The notes below the pieces were generated by a model. That model saw only the letters and a list, made by a program, of their open reading frames with translations, was not told the DNA's origin and ran no database searches. Shown here in pieces: positions 24,456-35,545 of a stretch of 60,000 nucleotides of DNA. The position numbers and the translations under genes were made by a program. How positions within the stretch are numbered: the stretch's first letter is position 1; every line of letters starts with the position of its first letter. The stretch spans positions 26,688,841 through 26,748,840 of the forward strand of contig NC_092575.1 of NCBI RefSeq assembly GCF_037975245.1. The letters run 5' to 3'. Source of the DNA: Apostichopus japonicus (Eukaryota > Echinodermata > Holothuroidea > Aspidochirotida > Stichopodidae).

Positions 24456-24808
24456 GTGGCTGGTCTTGAACTCGACCGAGTCGTCGGGGAACACGACCTC
24501 GGTATTAGCCCAGGATCTATATGCGAACTGCACTAGACAAATGTCGTTCGGTGCAACACTGTCATGCAGAGTTAAAATGTTATACAATGCGAACTGAATG
24601 CTAATTGTTACCCCACCCCTAGTTCCGTAACTCATACGATGAATCTAAAAATAAATTCCGCATGCGATTTGAGAATTGAGCTCATTTCCTGTGAATATCA
24701 TGTAGTGGATCCAAGGCGTATCGTGCCTGCGGGGAGGGGGGGGGGGTTGGACGCATCCATCCCTGCTTGAGATTGTTCCCATCTGCATGAAAACGAGCGC
24801 CTCACAAC

Positions 24809-25731
24809 CAAGGGTTGAAATAAGGATCTGTGGACCAGGAGCCACTTTCTAAAAAAGTGGCTCCTCGTTCGCTGCAATTTCAGTAGGACCAGGAGCTATT
24901 TTCTCGATACCAGAAGCTAAAAAGGAGAAACAAAATTCAAGTGTTTTAAAATGGGAAAACAAAAAATCAAGTTTATTGTAACACTGAAGCTCCTTGTGAA
25001 CCCTGTACTCTATGCTATGCATGTGATAAATGATGTAAACCACCATGTCTCGACTCTGAAACAAGCAACATAAATCAGGCGTGTAACACATTACAGAACA
25101 GTGAGAGGGCTGTACTCCCGGCTGTACTGCAGCGTTGGTCGAGCGCTTGAAGTTGAAGGGGCGGGGCGCTTAGATGTCGAAGCGAAGCAACGATGAATCC
25201 CAGTTTTCTCCGCCATTTTGCGATTGTATCAAGCTAGTGACTTTCCACATTGCCTACTTACAACTCACAGCATGGTTATCGCAAATCGCTAGAGTCGAGT
25301 CGAATCAGCGTTAATCATAGTGTCAATGAGAAAACCCCATTGACTTATACTGTGTGCGGTAATAATCGCGACGTAAGATGAGCGACTTGGCTCGCTGTGC
25401 AAAATACATACATACATGCAGGCCGGCATGTACGTACGTATAAGTAAGTACAGGTGTTGTGCTTTATAAACCATGTGCACCAGTGCTTTTGTGCATGCAC
25501 TCGATCGATCAGTGATTTATCAAATCGCTAGCAGTTACTATATAGCACTAGCATGCAATGTAGTTTCAGGCTTCTGTGCAGCAAATGATAAGGCTGATAT
25601 TTACAGGAGTATGCGGGAGCTTATTTGCCGACAAAGTAGCGCCCGTGCGTATTGTATTTTCATGTCCAGGGCGCTATTTTAGTGCTTGCGGGCGCGAATA
25701 GCGCCTGGGCGCCCGCTTATTTCAACCCTTG
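24809..25731. mobile_element. Complete hAT MITE (923 bp)
   Basis: The ends are CAAGGGTTGAAATAAG and CTTATTTCAACCCTTG, a perfect 16 bp inverted pair. CTCACAAC flanks both ends (24801-24808 and 25732-25739), an exact 8 bp target duplication. It is inserted inside the larger hAT-like element. Nothing inside resembles a transposase. Perfect ends and duplication suggest it is the youngest insertion of this cluster. Confidence 0.9.
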
Positions 25732-27068
25732 CTCACAACCCTACGCCCACTCCTCTAATCGCTTCCCGATGAGTTACAAAACCAGACCCATCGTATATAA
25801 AAGTCTACCTGGTTTATTTTTTTCCCTGATTTTTTTTCTGCAGACGCCCATGCATCTCCCCAAACTAAATGTCTAAGCCACGAGATCTAAAGCTTAAGGA
25901 GGTATGGGAGCATCATTTGGGTCTGGTAAATGTTGTTTCCGGCAATCTGGGATGAATGTTTGCCAAAAATTTCTTGTACGCTACGCACGAACCCATGGTC
26001 GCGCTCTGCTTAGATAGTATCAGAGAAAAGACACGCGTCCCCACCACTATCCAAGACTGATCTGTGCTCATGCACCAATATGTTAACTGTGTCTGATTTT
26101 CGAAATTTCCCTGACAAACATTCCTAAACATGGAGGGTTTTCTGTATTGGCAGTCCATAGATGAAATTTTGTGCAACATTATGGTATGTTTTGAAGTAAG
26201 TCGATTTCACGAAAAGTGTGAATTTTCAAATTCTGAACGAATAATGGGCTTAAAACCTTGAAAGGTGGGGCTGACGGGTATTGTGGGCCGCGACGTAGAA
26301 TCACCTAAACAATCAAGATCCACAGGAGATGCGATAAGGTCGAAATTGATGTGTGACTGGTGACAATCTTCAGAAAGGTTACGGATGGAGTAAAAAAAAA
26401 TATTGGGAAAATACTTGGTTACTCAAGCAATAGTGAACATCTAGTTGGTCATTTTCAAGCTCGAGATGTGCCATTTCCGGTGATCTGGGGGGTGTCAAAA
26501 CCAGAAATTTTCTTGTACGCTGCGCGCCAACCCATGGTGGCGCTCCGCTTAGATAGTAATTCGCGCCCCCCGGGTTAGGAAATCCTGGATTCGCCCCTGT
26601 ATAAGATCGCGAACAGAAATTTTTTGGGTAGACAGTTTATCTGCTCAAAAAAGATCTTTTCTTTGGTAAACTGGTAACAGATTACGACTTTTGGAATTTT
26701 GTTATCCTGCACATCAAATACTATATCTTCAATTGTAAACAAAACAATGTTAAAGCCTGACTGCTACAACTTCTTCTATAAAATGAAATTCATTCTTAAC
26801 GTTGAGAAGCACATTGCCTCGAAGCGAAACTCTACTAGCTCTGCTCATAGAAAAACATGGCATTAAGGACTTATTTTTCTCATTCAACCAATGAACTTTG
26901 CGACTCTTGACTTAACCTTTGCTTATCAGCTATTTTACTATTACATTTATGTAGTAGCATGGACAATCTCTGATGTTTTCGCTGTGTTTTCCTCCCTGTG
27001 CTTTGTTTTACTTGTGTGTGGGTGTTTATGTTCGTACTAACGTGTTTGTATGCAGGTGTGTCTCTGTA

Positions 27069-28153
27069 GCATCAGCGCAACCTCTGCCACAACTTCATCG
27101 ATTTCAAGAAGGCCTTCGACAGAGTCTGGCATGATGGCCTTTGGCATGTCCTCAGAGAATTCAACATAGAGGAAGGACTTGTTCAAGTCATACATTCACT
27201 GTACAGTCACTCTAGTGCAGTTCTGAACAACCAGCTAGGAGAGTTCTTCCAGACAACTGTGGGTGTTCGACAGGGTTGTCTACTTTCTCCAGTTCTTTTC
27301 AACTTATTCCTCGAAAGAATCATGCAGGAAACTCTCCAAAACCACCCAACCTCTATCTCCATTGGTGGACGGCCAATCTGCAATCTTCGGTTTGCTGATG
27401 ATATAGACCTGATGGGAGGCAACATTAACGAGCTCCAAGACCTCACCAACAAACTTGCTACAACAGCCGGAAAATTTGGCATGGAAATCAGCACAGAGAA
27501 ATTGAAGATCTTAGTGAACAGTAGGAACAACATCAATGCTCATATCACTATGAACAACGAGGCTTTAGAAGAAGTATCTAGCTACAAATACCTGGGAGTG
27601 ACTCTGAACAAGGATGGCACCTCTACAAAAGAGATCCGGATTCGGATTGCCTCGGCTACAGCAGCAATGACCAGGCTGAATGTGATCTGGAAGAGTAAAA
27701 TCAACTTCTCCACCAAATTCAGGCTCTACAAGTCACTTGTCGTTGCCATCTTACTCTTCGGTTGCGAGACATGGACACCTCTGGCTGAAAGCGAGAGGCG
27801 AATCCAGGCTTTCGAGACCAAATGCCTGAGAAAAGTGCTCCGCATCTTATACACCGACCGTAATACCAACGACTATGTTCAAGAAACGGTCGGAGACCTG
27901 GTGGGCCCATATGAACCACTCCTGGCCTCGTCACAAGGCATGACAGGCTCTCCAAGGTAATACTCCAGGGCACTGTGGAGGGCGGTCGCAGACATGCACG
28001 TCAGAGGAGAAACTGGTCCGACAACGTGAAGGACTGGCTTGGACATGCCAGACCTGCTCACCACTGCTGCTAACAGATCTGCATGGAGGACGATGTCAAC
28101 TTCAACCGTCATGTCTCCCCGACGACTTCACAGTCACGGTACTGAGTGAGTGA
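27069..28153 (+). mobile_element. 5'-truncated LINE with 13 bp target duplication
   Basis: It is flanked by GTGTGTCTCTGTA at 27056-27068 and 28154-28166. It ends in a short GAGT/GTGA repeat, as is usual for this LINE type, rather than poly-A. It sits inside the 3' tail of the Tx1/L1-like LINE, so it is the later insertion. The coding part is described separately. Confidence 0.85.
27085..28135 (+). pseudogene. LINE reverse transcriptase C-terminal part
   Basis: The frame opens with NFIDFKKAFDRVWHDGLW, carrying the first catalytic Asp. It then reads GVRQGCLLSPVLFNLF, then FADDIDLMGG (the ADD catalytic pair), SYKYLGVTL, SAMTRL-like TAAMTRLNVIWK, YKSLVVAILLFGCETW and RRIQAFETKCLR. After about 27900 the frame breaks and continues as RHDRLSKVILQGTVEGG in another frame. 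The 5' end starts within the RT, so the endonuclease and start are missing. The motifs are those of a widespread aquatic-invertebrate non-LTR family (RTE/I-like); the exact clade needs a tree. Confidence 0.88.
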
Positions 28154-28469
28154 GTGTGTCTCTGTATTTGTACGTTTGTACGTTTGTATGTGTGTGGGTA
28201 TTTGTATAAGTATGTATATGTTTTTTTTGCGCGCGCGTGTGTAAGCGTGATTTTTGTATTCACTGAAGGTTAGTTTTCTGGCTATGTTTACATACTTTTC
28301 GGTGAGAGGAGAAGAAGAAATAATCAATCCAGAATCAATATTTGTGTTATGTTTATATTTCCTTTGTATCATTCAGATGAAATACCTATGTTGTTATCAG
28401 AACTCTAAATATAATCGATGTACCATATACATGTTTAATAATCGTGAATAAACGAGATGTAAAAAAAAA

Positions 28470-28477
28470 TATAAAAA

Positions 28478-28527
<50 letters not shown>

Positions 28528-28562
28528 TCATTAATAATAATAATAGTAATAATATTAATACT
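28470..28562. repeat. (AAT)n microsatellite at the LINE tail
   Basis: AAT triplets follow the LINE poly-A directly, the usual origin of such tracts. Confidence 0.9.
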
Positions 28563-29825
28563 TACGTCGTGTTTGTGTTGCCCATTTTGATATGTACTTT
28601 AATATTTCTTAATTAATTCTACGAGATTTATATAAATATAGTGGAAGTCCCGATCTGCGGATAAAATTAGAAAAATTCTTAAGAAACAAATACTGCTTTC
28701 TAAGAATTTGTTTCATGGAGGTATATCACTATACATACAGAGATCATCGGAACGGAAAAAAAGACCTACATTGTATATATGCTGTGGCTTTTTTAATATT
28801 TACAGAGGAATCTTGAATATAATATGATGGATGAAATGATGTGTTTGGTCATCTGGAAAGGTTCCCTGTGCTGGTTATTTAATATAACCCAGATTATCAT
28901 TCACACTGTCTACTATCAATCAGGAATTTAACGCTACGGTTCTGCTTAACTTATGCTGGATTTCGGAAAAAGGCAACGATATCGTGAGTAAATAATTGAA
29001 ATTTCGTATAAATAATAAATTTATATGTAGATTTTCTTTAAAGAAATTTATATTTATATTCAAAATGTCCCGTACAGGCATGTTGTACAATTTAGCTTTT
29101 GCTTCCATACACTGGAGTGCTGTTAAAAGAAATTCATAAATGTTCTATTTTACTTACAATGACAGACGTCTGTGTAAAATAGGTGCAGGTGAGGTACAGC
29201 TGATAACCATCGAAAGGTTTTCAATATAAACGTTTTCTTCATATAATTCGAGACGGTTCTTTTTTATGCTGAGTTGCTGGCAGGTCAACGAAGCGTGAAG
29301 TGATAACACAAATTTCAAACAGAGGACCCTTTGAGATAATTTAAAGAACAACGAAATGCTATGACTTTGATCAGAGGATGAAACGAATTCTCAACTGAAT
29401 ATTATATAGTATACGCTGAAGTGTGGAGCATGAAAGAGGTAGTGGAGGGTTGACTGTCTAGCAAATGAATAATATCATTAATTACGCCCACTAACCCTTG
29501 ACCTCTTAGATATCAAACATATCGCGTGACTTTGAAATCAGTAGTGAACTTAAAGCATGCAGTTTGTCGATGATTGTTTTTTCTGAACCTATTTGAAGCT
29601 TATCTTGAACGTTATGACTTACTTTAATAAATACATCGAGTACGTTTATTCTCGAAAAAGGAGGGAGTGTTGAGAAGGGGGAATGGGAGGGCGTAAAATC
29701 TATAGAGGTGATCTGCCTGTTAAGTCTACGAATCATCGAGATAATAACATAACATGAGATACCATTGATTAAGTAAGTCACTATTATTTATCTCTTAAAC
29801 CAGTCCAACTGCCTGTTAAAGGCGA
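28563..29825. other. No gene supported
   Basis: A minus-strand TATATAATA near 29400 followed by an open stretch with a GTAAGT donor at about 29151-29156 could be a first exon, but there is no ATG or recognised product. Nothing else is seen. Confidence 0.3.
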
Positions 29826-30308
29826 ATAACACTATAGTCTTATCTAATATCGGTATATCGGAAAATTTCTCATCAATTTCCCCTTATTATTAAAATAGAA
29901 TTTAAGAAATTTTAGAAATTAAAACCTGGCAAAATAAGGAGACGACGTGTTTAACATCAGAGTAGATTCGATATTTTTGATAAGTGGGGAGGGAGTGAGG
30001 TTGGGGAATTAAGACGGGAGTTAACACTGTGGATGAACATTTGTTCAACAATCGGTTTATTGTGTGTGGGTGCACATGCAGGCGAAATATGCTGAGCTAC
30101 CTGCATGAGCTTCGTTCTTCTATGAAACAGCCTTAAATTCCATTGGAACACAATTTCGGCCTCTAAATAAAATTAACATCATAAGCCCTGTTCAGAGTAT
30201 ACCGGGTTTTAAGATAAACCTTGAATAAATGTATTCTACTGCTTTAATACTTAATTCCCAAAGTTCCTAGCCAACACTGACGTTATCTAGCACTTTCGAT
30301 TAGCCATG

Positions 30309-30311
<3 letters not shown>
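29826..30311. repeat. Dispersed repeat, copy 1 (~480 bp)
   Basis: Matches 45500-45992 in the same orientation, with shared blocks such as GTGGGGAGGGAGTRAGGTT, GTGCACATGCAGGCGAAA, CACAATTTCGGCCTCTAAAT, TTCCTAGCCAACACTGACG and ACTAGCCATGCACT-like ends. Short minus-strand ORFs in both copies are not frame-conserved, so it is probably noncoding. Confidence 0.8.
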
Positions 30312-30356
<45 letters not shown>

Positions 30357-30392
30357 GAAAATCGTAATGAGTTGGAAAATCAAGAACAGTGA

Positions 30393-30424
<32 letters not shown>
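30312..30424. repeat. Two (TA)n tracts
   Basis: TA runs at about 30312-30352 and 30396-30422 are separated by about 45 bases. The first directly follows the dispersed repeat. Confidence 0.9.
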
Positions 30425-30426
<2 letters not shown>

Positions 30427-30604
30427 ATGAGGTGGAAAAAAAACAATTAGAAGAAATTTGTGGGTAGAAAGCAATAAGGTTAATTTAATACCAGTAGCCT
30501 CTTTCTGTAGCAGATTTTATAGGGGAGCTCTAAGCCACGCATATTTGATATGTATATATATTCATGTGTGTTTGTATGGTGTATGTGCGTGTGTGCGTGC
30601 GTGA

Positions 30605-30621
30605 ACGGCGCCTATCGGGGA
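30605..30621 (+). repeat. Left terminal inverted repeat
   Basis: ACGGCGCCTATCGGGGA. The inverted partner is at 42937-42953. Further GGGGATA copies follow at 30617-30623, 30650-30656 and 30668-30674. Confidence 0.65.
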
Positions 30622-30859
30622 TAATCGTTAGGATACACACCCGTCAACTGGGGATACTCCGCATAACGGGGATATCCCCGATTTTAGATTCATCAAAATA
30701 CAGTCAAATGGGGTGTCAATAACATGCTCAGGGGTTGTCAGTGAGTTCTGAGCATGTTCCCCACTATCCAGGTTTTAAACGCATTTAGGTGTAAAAAGTG
30801 TGTAAGCTTCGCATGGAATTTTTTTCATACACCGGTGTAAGCCTGTTTCACAACATCCG

Positions 30860-30883
30860 ATTGGCGCGCCACATTTCCCGCGC
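30860..30883 (+). promoter_or_regulatory. CCAAT and E2F-type promoter motifs
   Basis: ATTGG (inverted CCAAT) at 30860-30864 runs into GGCGCGCC, and TTTCCCGCGC at 30874-30883 is an E2F consensus. They lie just before a GC-rich stretch with a GTGAGT donor at 30947. NF-Y plus E2F is typical of cell-cycle promoters, which would tie expression to S phase; that use is inferred. Confidence 0.5.
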
Positions 30884-30884
30884 T

Positions 30885-30946
30885 CTCCGCAGACCGTGTG
30901 TACACCGAGTACGAAACTCACGAAGAAATCGACCTACCAAATGCAA
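30885..30946 (+). other. Probable 5' untranslated exon of the SET-recombinase gene
   Basis: It ends at donor GTGAGT (30947). The frame that would join in phase to the next exon is open but has no ATG, so translation more likely starts at 32387. The start of the exon is not defined by the sequence. Confidence 0.4.
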
Positions 30947-32378
30947 GTGAGTTTTCGTTCAAATTTAAAAGAAGGAGACGACCTTATTGTAAGAAATCAG
31001 CCGACTGACATATCAATACTAAAAAAAAGTAGACAAAATAGCAAATCTAACAACTTAGATAAGGGTAGCGTCGATGCAGTAACTTAGCCTAAATGTTTAC
31101 GTTAGGCATATACGGGGCTAGGCCTAGCTTTAATTTTAACGTTGCGGTACATCGTCGAGTGTCTTTTTAAGTAAGGCTAAAATTGGACCAAGATGGGTTT
31201 TCAGGTAGAAATGTAATACTTTAATTTACAGAAGCTATAGTTATATTAAAATATATAAATTGGTCAACATGTCATTCTTAGATTATACATGTTTCACTGG
31301 CGTTTCCAAGGGATGTTTAATTAACTGCTATGGAATTGTGGACAACCAACGTTACCATCAGTACATCACCTCCCCACATTGCAGATCGTGTTATTACTGC
31401 GTAGCTTATGACATACTTTAGACCAATTAGTACATGCAATGTGTGCACGCATTGTATTTGTGCAGGCGTAGGCCTACATGTAGCCTAACTTTTGGTCTAG
31501 TCCTCAGTCTATGCTTAATTAATAGTAATAACTAATACTTAAGATTTTTGTAGGACAAGTATTGGAAAATATGTAGCATTAATTAGTCCTTGAATAGCCG
31601 TATCATTTTAAGTGGAAAATGTTCTACATTGAAAGGAGTTGGGGGGGGGGGGGGAGTCTACAACTACATGTATGATGTAAGTATGTTATTGTTAACACTA
31701 TTTGGCATCAACTGAAGTTGGTAGAAGACAATGATTGAGAAATGTAATTAAAGTTTGCTCTCCATAAATTTTGGTTGACATTGGGAAATTACATGAGATG
31801 TTCAGAAAAACTATGGTCCTCTACATTGCTAAGATGATGATGAAATATATTTGCCTGTAGCAAACATGTGATTGCATGGTATTGGTAATGAAAAAATTCA
31901 CTGTTATCATTCAACCTCTTTATTATCTCAAGGGAGGAGAGGTTGATTTCATTAATATTAGCCCATGTGTTAAAACAAAAATGGTACGGTATGCTGAAAT
32001 TACAAGTTCTCTGAACTGTGTACAGAGGTTTTCCTGTTATGTGTTTTGTCAATGCCACACCAATTCAGTATGCAATAACTAACAGATAGGCTATTCCCAG
32101 TTTACATTGATGTTATGTGCACTATTGTTGTCTAATAATATTCCATGCATGTTTTATTAAGCTTAATACTGTATGTGGGCTAGGAATAGCAAACTGTCAA
32201 TTTGCACAATGTTTGATGAAGAGCTCTGCACAATAATGGTTAAAAACATTTACTTTATTTACATGTTTTTACATATTTCTGAAACTTCCAATAGTGCAGG
32301 GGGTTAACCTAATATTGCAATGAATTTGAATTTAGTCACTTTCTCAATCTATTCTAATCTTATTCCTTTTGATGACAG
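30947..32378 (+). other. First intron, nothing further seen
   Basis: AT-rich with a G12-type run near 31641-31653. No gene is supported. Confidence 0.4.
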
Positions 32379-32492
32379 GCAAAATAATGAGGCCAAAAAG
32401 GAGGCGATTGAACCACGAGGATGTGGCCAAACAATATATCAACCAGAAGAAAGATAGGCAAGGTTTTTCAGTGAAAGAAATACCACAAAAAG
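32379..32492 (+). CDS. SET-recombinase gene, exon 1 (start)
   Basis: Acceptor CTTTTGATGACAG precedes 32379, and the donor GTAAGT follows 32492. ATG at 32387 opens a basic N-terminus (MRPKRRRLNHEDVAKQY), then INQKKDRQGFSVKEIPQKG, the segment that leads into the SET domain in KMT5A-type proteins (G-x-S-V-x-x-I-x-x-K-G-R-G). Ends in phase 1 and joins G|GT AGA GGA to the next exon. The basic start may serve nuclear import. The frame is open upstream of the ATG, so an earlier start cannot be fully excluded. Confidence 0.8.
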
Positions 32493-32657
32493 GTAAGTTG
32501 AAATACTACAATACTTTTCAATGTGAGCAGTACATGGCTTGATATACTGTAGGTGTAGTAAAAAAAAGGGAGAGAGAGAATAAAAATATGCATCCTGCCT
32601 TTGCAAGTAAAAGTAAGCGCATGTCAATTATGTCTGTCCTGCAAAACATGTCATGTG

Positions 32658-32997
32658 CAGTGGCGTCGCCAGACATTTCAATCTTGGGGGCACAGGGGAG
32701 GGGGGACAGCACTTAATTAGAGGGGCACAATGTTTATTTGTGAATGTTGTCCTTTGAAAAATTTCTATTAATTAAAGGTGCTATATTTTGCAACTTGAAG
32801 TAACTTTATTTTTAAGAATTTGGGGATTAGTCTGTCCGATATTTATGTTTGTAATTGAGGCAGATAAAGTTTTTGTTTGAGTATTTTTTATAAGCACTAC
32901 AAATCGCATCTGGGGGGCACCTGGGAAGGCTCAATTCTTTTTGGGGAGGGCATGTGCACCCCCCCCCCCGACCAGGCCACCCTGACGGCACGACTAG
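32658..32997. mobile_element. Possible hAT-type MITE in intron
   Basis: Starts CAGTGGCGTCGCCAG and ends in a C/G-run and CTGACGGCACGACT, a weak inverted partner (about 9 of 14). G-rich and C-rich runs near both ends are common in such elements. No target duplication found. Confidence 0.4.
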
Positions 32998-33089
32998 TGT
33001 GACCCCTACCTTTTGAAGTACGAGGTGGAGACTACTACTGGAGAGTTGGCCCCTCAACAATAACCATAAACTGATTTTATTTACTGCAG

Positions 33090-33243
33090 GTAGAGGAGTC
33101 GTAACAGATTCCTTCTTTGAAAAGGGGGAATTTCTCTTACAGTACAGTGGAAAGTGCCTTACAGCTACAGAAGGAGATCAGCTGGAAAATGAAAATTCAT
33201 CTGGATTCAGATTCTTCATCAAGTGCAAGGGCAAGGAATATTG
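33090..33243 (+). CDS. SET-recombinase gene, exon 2: SET domain N-terminal half
   Basis: Acceptor TTTATTTACTGCAG before 33090; donor GTAAGG after 33243; phase 1 in, phase 2 out. Reads RGVVTDSFFEKGEFLLQYSGKCLT, the SET-N strand pattern of KMT5A-like lysine methyltransferases (RGV...F..G.F...Y.G), then FRFFIKCKGKEY, whose Cys is completed across the splice (YC-IDAT). This half binds S-adenosylmethionine and packs the substrate channel in the family. Confidence 0.85.
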
Positions 33244-33762
33244 GTAAGGCATTGGGTTTTGTGAGAAGTGTATGTACAAGGTCATGTAAAGTTCAAGGTT
33301 ATTTTTAGTTACTCTATTCCCAGCAATCCGTAGTTCTTGAAAGAATCTATGCGTTGTTGCCCGTTTTCTGTGTGCGTTATGTGCGTGACACGATATCATA
33401 TTTGCATTCAGCTGTGCATGATCGATTGGCTTGTCCAATCAAGAGTTATTATTGTTGGTATATTGGAACTGAGTTTGAAATGTATGGCTTACTCTGTATT
33501 TGTTATAGCACAGGTATCCATTTATTAAACTTAGTTGTGAAAAGAAATTGAGATAAACTGCACCACCCATTGAAATACTGAATCAAGTCTGCATTTGTAC
33601 ATTCTGTCCCTTCATTTATCCAGATAAACAATGTGTAATGTATATGACACTACTTGGTTAACCTAGGAGTTATTAAGGCTGCAATTGTTCATAATTATCT
33701 TTGTTTTCCTGCTATCTTTATTGATCCATTGTTATTAACAAACAAGGCTTTTTCATTTATAG

Positions 33763-33974
33763 CATTGATGCAACTGAGGAACCAACGTGCGGTCCTAAAT
33801 TAGGAAGACTTGTTAACCATGGAGAAAAAAAGAGAAGTGAATGTAAAACTTCATATAATTCAAGTGAGCGGTGAACCAGCCTTATGCATGTTTGCATCAA
33901 GGAATATCGAAAGGGGTGAAGAACTGCTATATAACTATGGCGTTGGAAACTTACCGTGGAAGAACTGCACCCAG
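33763..33974 (+). CDS. SET-recombinase gene, exon 3: SET catalytic half, one-base frame break
   Basis: Begins IDATEEPTCGPKLGRLVNHGE, the KMT5A-like core with the NH motif of SET enzymes (here NHG where many have NHS). It continues, one frame off, as VKLHIIQVSGEPALCMFASRNIERGEELLYNYGVGNLPW, containing the conserved EELLYNYG. The break lies at an A7 run (33825-33831). One A fewer restores the domain and gives the phase 0 exit needed for the next exon; as written, a TGA follows after about 15 codons. Either a homopolymer sequencing error or a real disabling indel. Donor GTTAGA. Confidence 0.82.
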
Positions 33975-34316
33975 GTTAGACCATTGTTTCTAACATTATT
34001 ATCAATTTGCTTCTCCAGCAGGCTTTGACAACCCAAACAAATTATTTCAATCAGTTATCACATGGGCAAGCTTTAGAATCATGTAACTGGGACCATAATC
34101 ACCAGTATACTACATGGCCTAAGTTTAGGCTGCATGGTAGGAGTTAGGTTCCATCTTCTTTGTATCGTTTACTGTTGTCAAAGTATACATAATTCAAAGA
34201 TCTCATAGCCATTCCATAGACCAGTCTGCTATATTACAATATATTGAAGCCAAATGTCAAGTTCTTCATGAAATTTGAAAATAAAAGTTAATATCTATTA
34301 ATTTTTTTTCTAACAG

Positions 34317-34404
34317 ACAAAACAAGGCAGAGAAAGTCCTCAACCTCCACATTGTGTGGAAGGAGGTGTGTCTTCAAAAGTTTCCGTGAAGTCTACTGAT
34401 AAAG
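34317..34404 (+). CDS. SET-recombinase gene, exon 4: linker
   Basis: Acceptor TTTTTTTTCTAACAG; donor GTTAGT; phase 0 in, phase 1 out. Encodes TKQGRESPQPPHCVEGG and a Ser/Lys-rich stretch ending STDKG. It links the SET domain to the large exon. No domain recognised. Confidence 0.7.
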
Positions 34405-35115
34405 GTTAGTCAAAAAACTTACATTTTTATCTTCAACACCTATTGTAAAATTTGAAAATTTTTGTAAATTCACAAAGACAGTATAGGTGACCCCAGTTCC
34501 CTTAAGTATAGCTTGGATTTATCCCCACTTTCAGTGTACAAGTTCATCAATGAGCATCTATATATATATGTGTATATATATATGTGTGGCTTAGGCTTAC
34601 AGAAGGCAAGGCTTAAGCTCACAGAAGAGGAAATATATTCTTTTCTTTTACAGTCACAGAGTGCACACAATTGCAACAAATCACATTGCATATAAACAAG
34701 GAGTGGGGTGAATTGTAATTTCTAGCTAATTTATACTGCTAACATATTCAAGATATTTTTTACTCACTTAACTGTATCTTTGTCTTTGTGCATGGAAGAG
34801 GATATCCCCTGTTCCATGTATAATATGGATTTATCCCTGTTTTCAGTGTACACTTTTTATGTAGGTCTTGTTTACACTGTCGGCATGCAGTATCGCACAC
34901 ACATGCAATACTCACAAGACCAGTGTTTCTGTCATCCCAAAGAGCTCAGCTGATAGCCTACTAGTGTGATCTTTAGTCATTGTGTAGCTCAATCTATCTG
35001 TCTGTCAACAAATACATACAATTGCTATTACTTGTGCATTATTTTGCCGATATGATGCACTTGGTCAAAATGATCACCAAGTAAGGGGGCATCAGTGGTG
35101 TTGTTGGGGAATTAG

Positions 35116-35128
35116 AGGTCAAAGGTCA
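35116..35128 (-). promoter_or_regulatory. DR1 motif AGGTCAAAGGTCA in intron 4
   Basis: A perfect direct repeat with one spacer base, inside an intronic relative of the dispersed DR1 repeat; a degenerate copy (AGGTCAAAGGCCA) follows near 35242. Binding by HNF4/RXR-type receptors is known for this motif; function here is not shown. Confidence 0.45.
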
Positions 35129-35545
35129 TAAAGGATTTATATTCAGCTATTTTGTGAAAACACAAGATATTCTCATTCCCCAATTTGAAAGTGATATTGA
35201 TCAAAATGGTCTTTGACTTTTCCACATATGGGATGTCAGGAACTTGAGGTCAAAGGCCATGTTGGGTCATTCTCTGCCATTTTAGGAAAACACAATTGTT
35301 AGATGTGTAGATTGCACAAAAACTATGAAACTGCTCAAAAAGGTTTGTTTGCAATCAAAGTTTAATTTTCATTTTCAATGTCATAATTTTGTTAATATGG
35401 GTAATTTTTGTCTTCTTCAGTGTAACTCAATAAATGGCATACTTCATATGATATTTTGCAACATTGGTGATGCAGTTTTAAGCTGTCTGTTTAGATAAAG
35501 CAATGTTAACAAGTGCTTTTTTTTGTGGCTCTTTTCCTCTTTAAG

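Noticed and set aside
29157-29410. Minus-strand TATA box plus first exon with GTAAGT donor
   Set aside because: No ATG or recognisable product; TATA-like strings are common in this AT-rich DNA.
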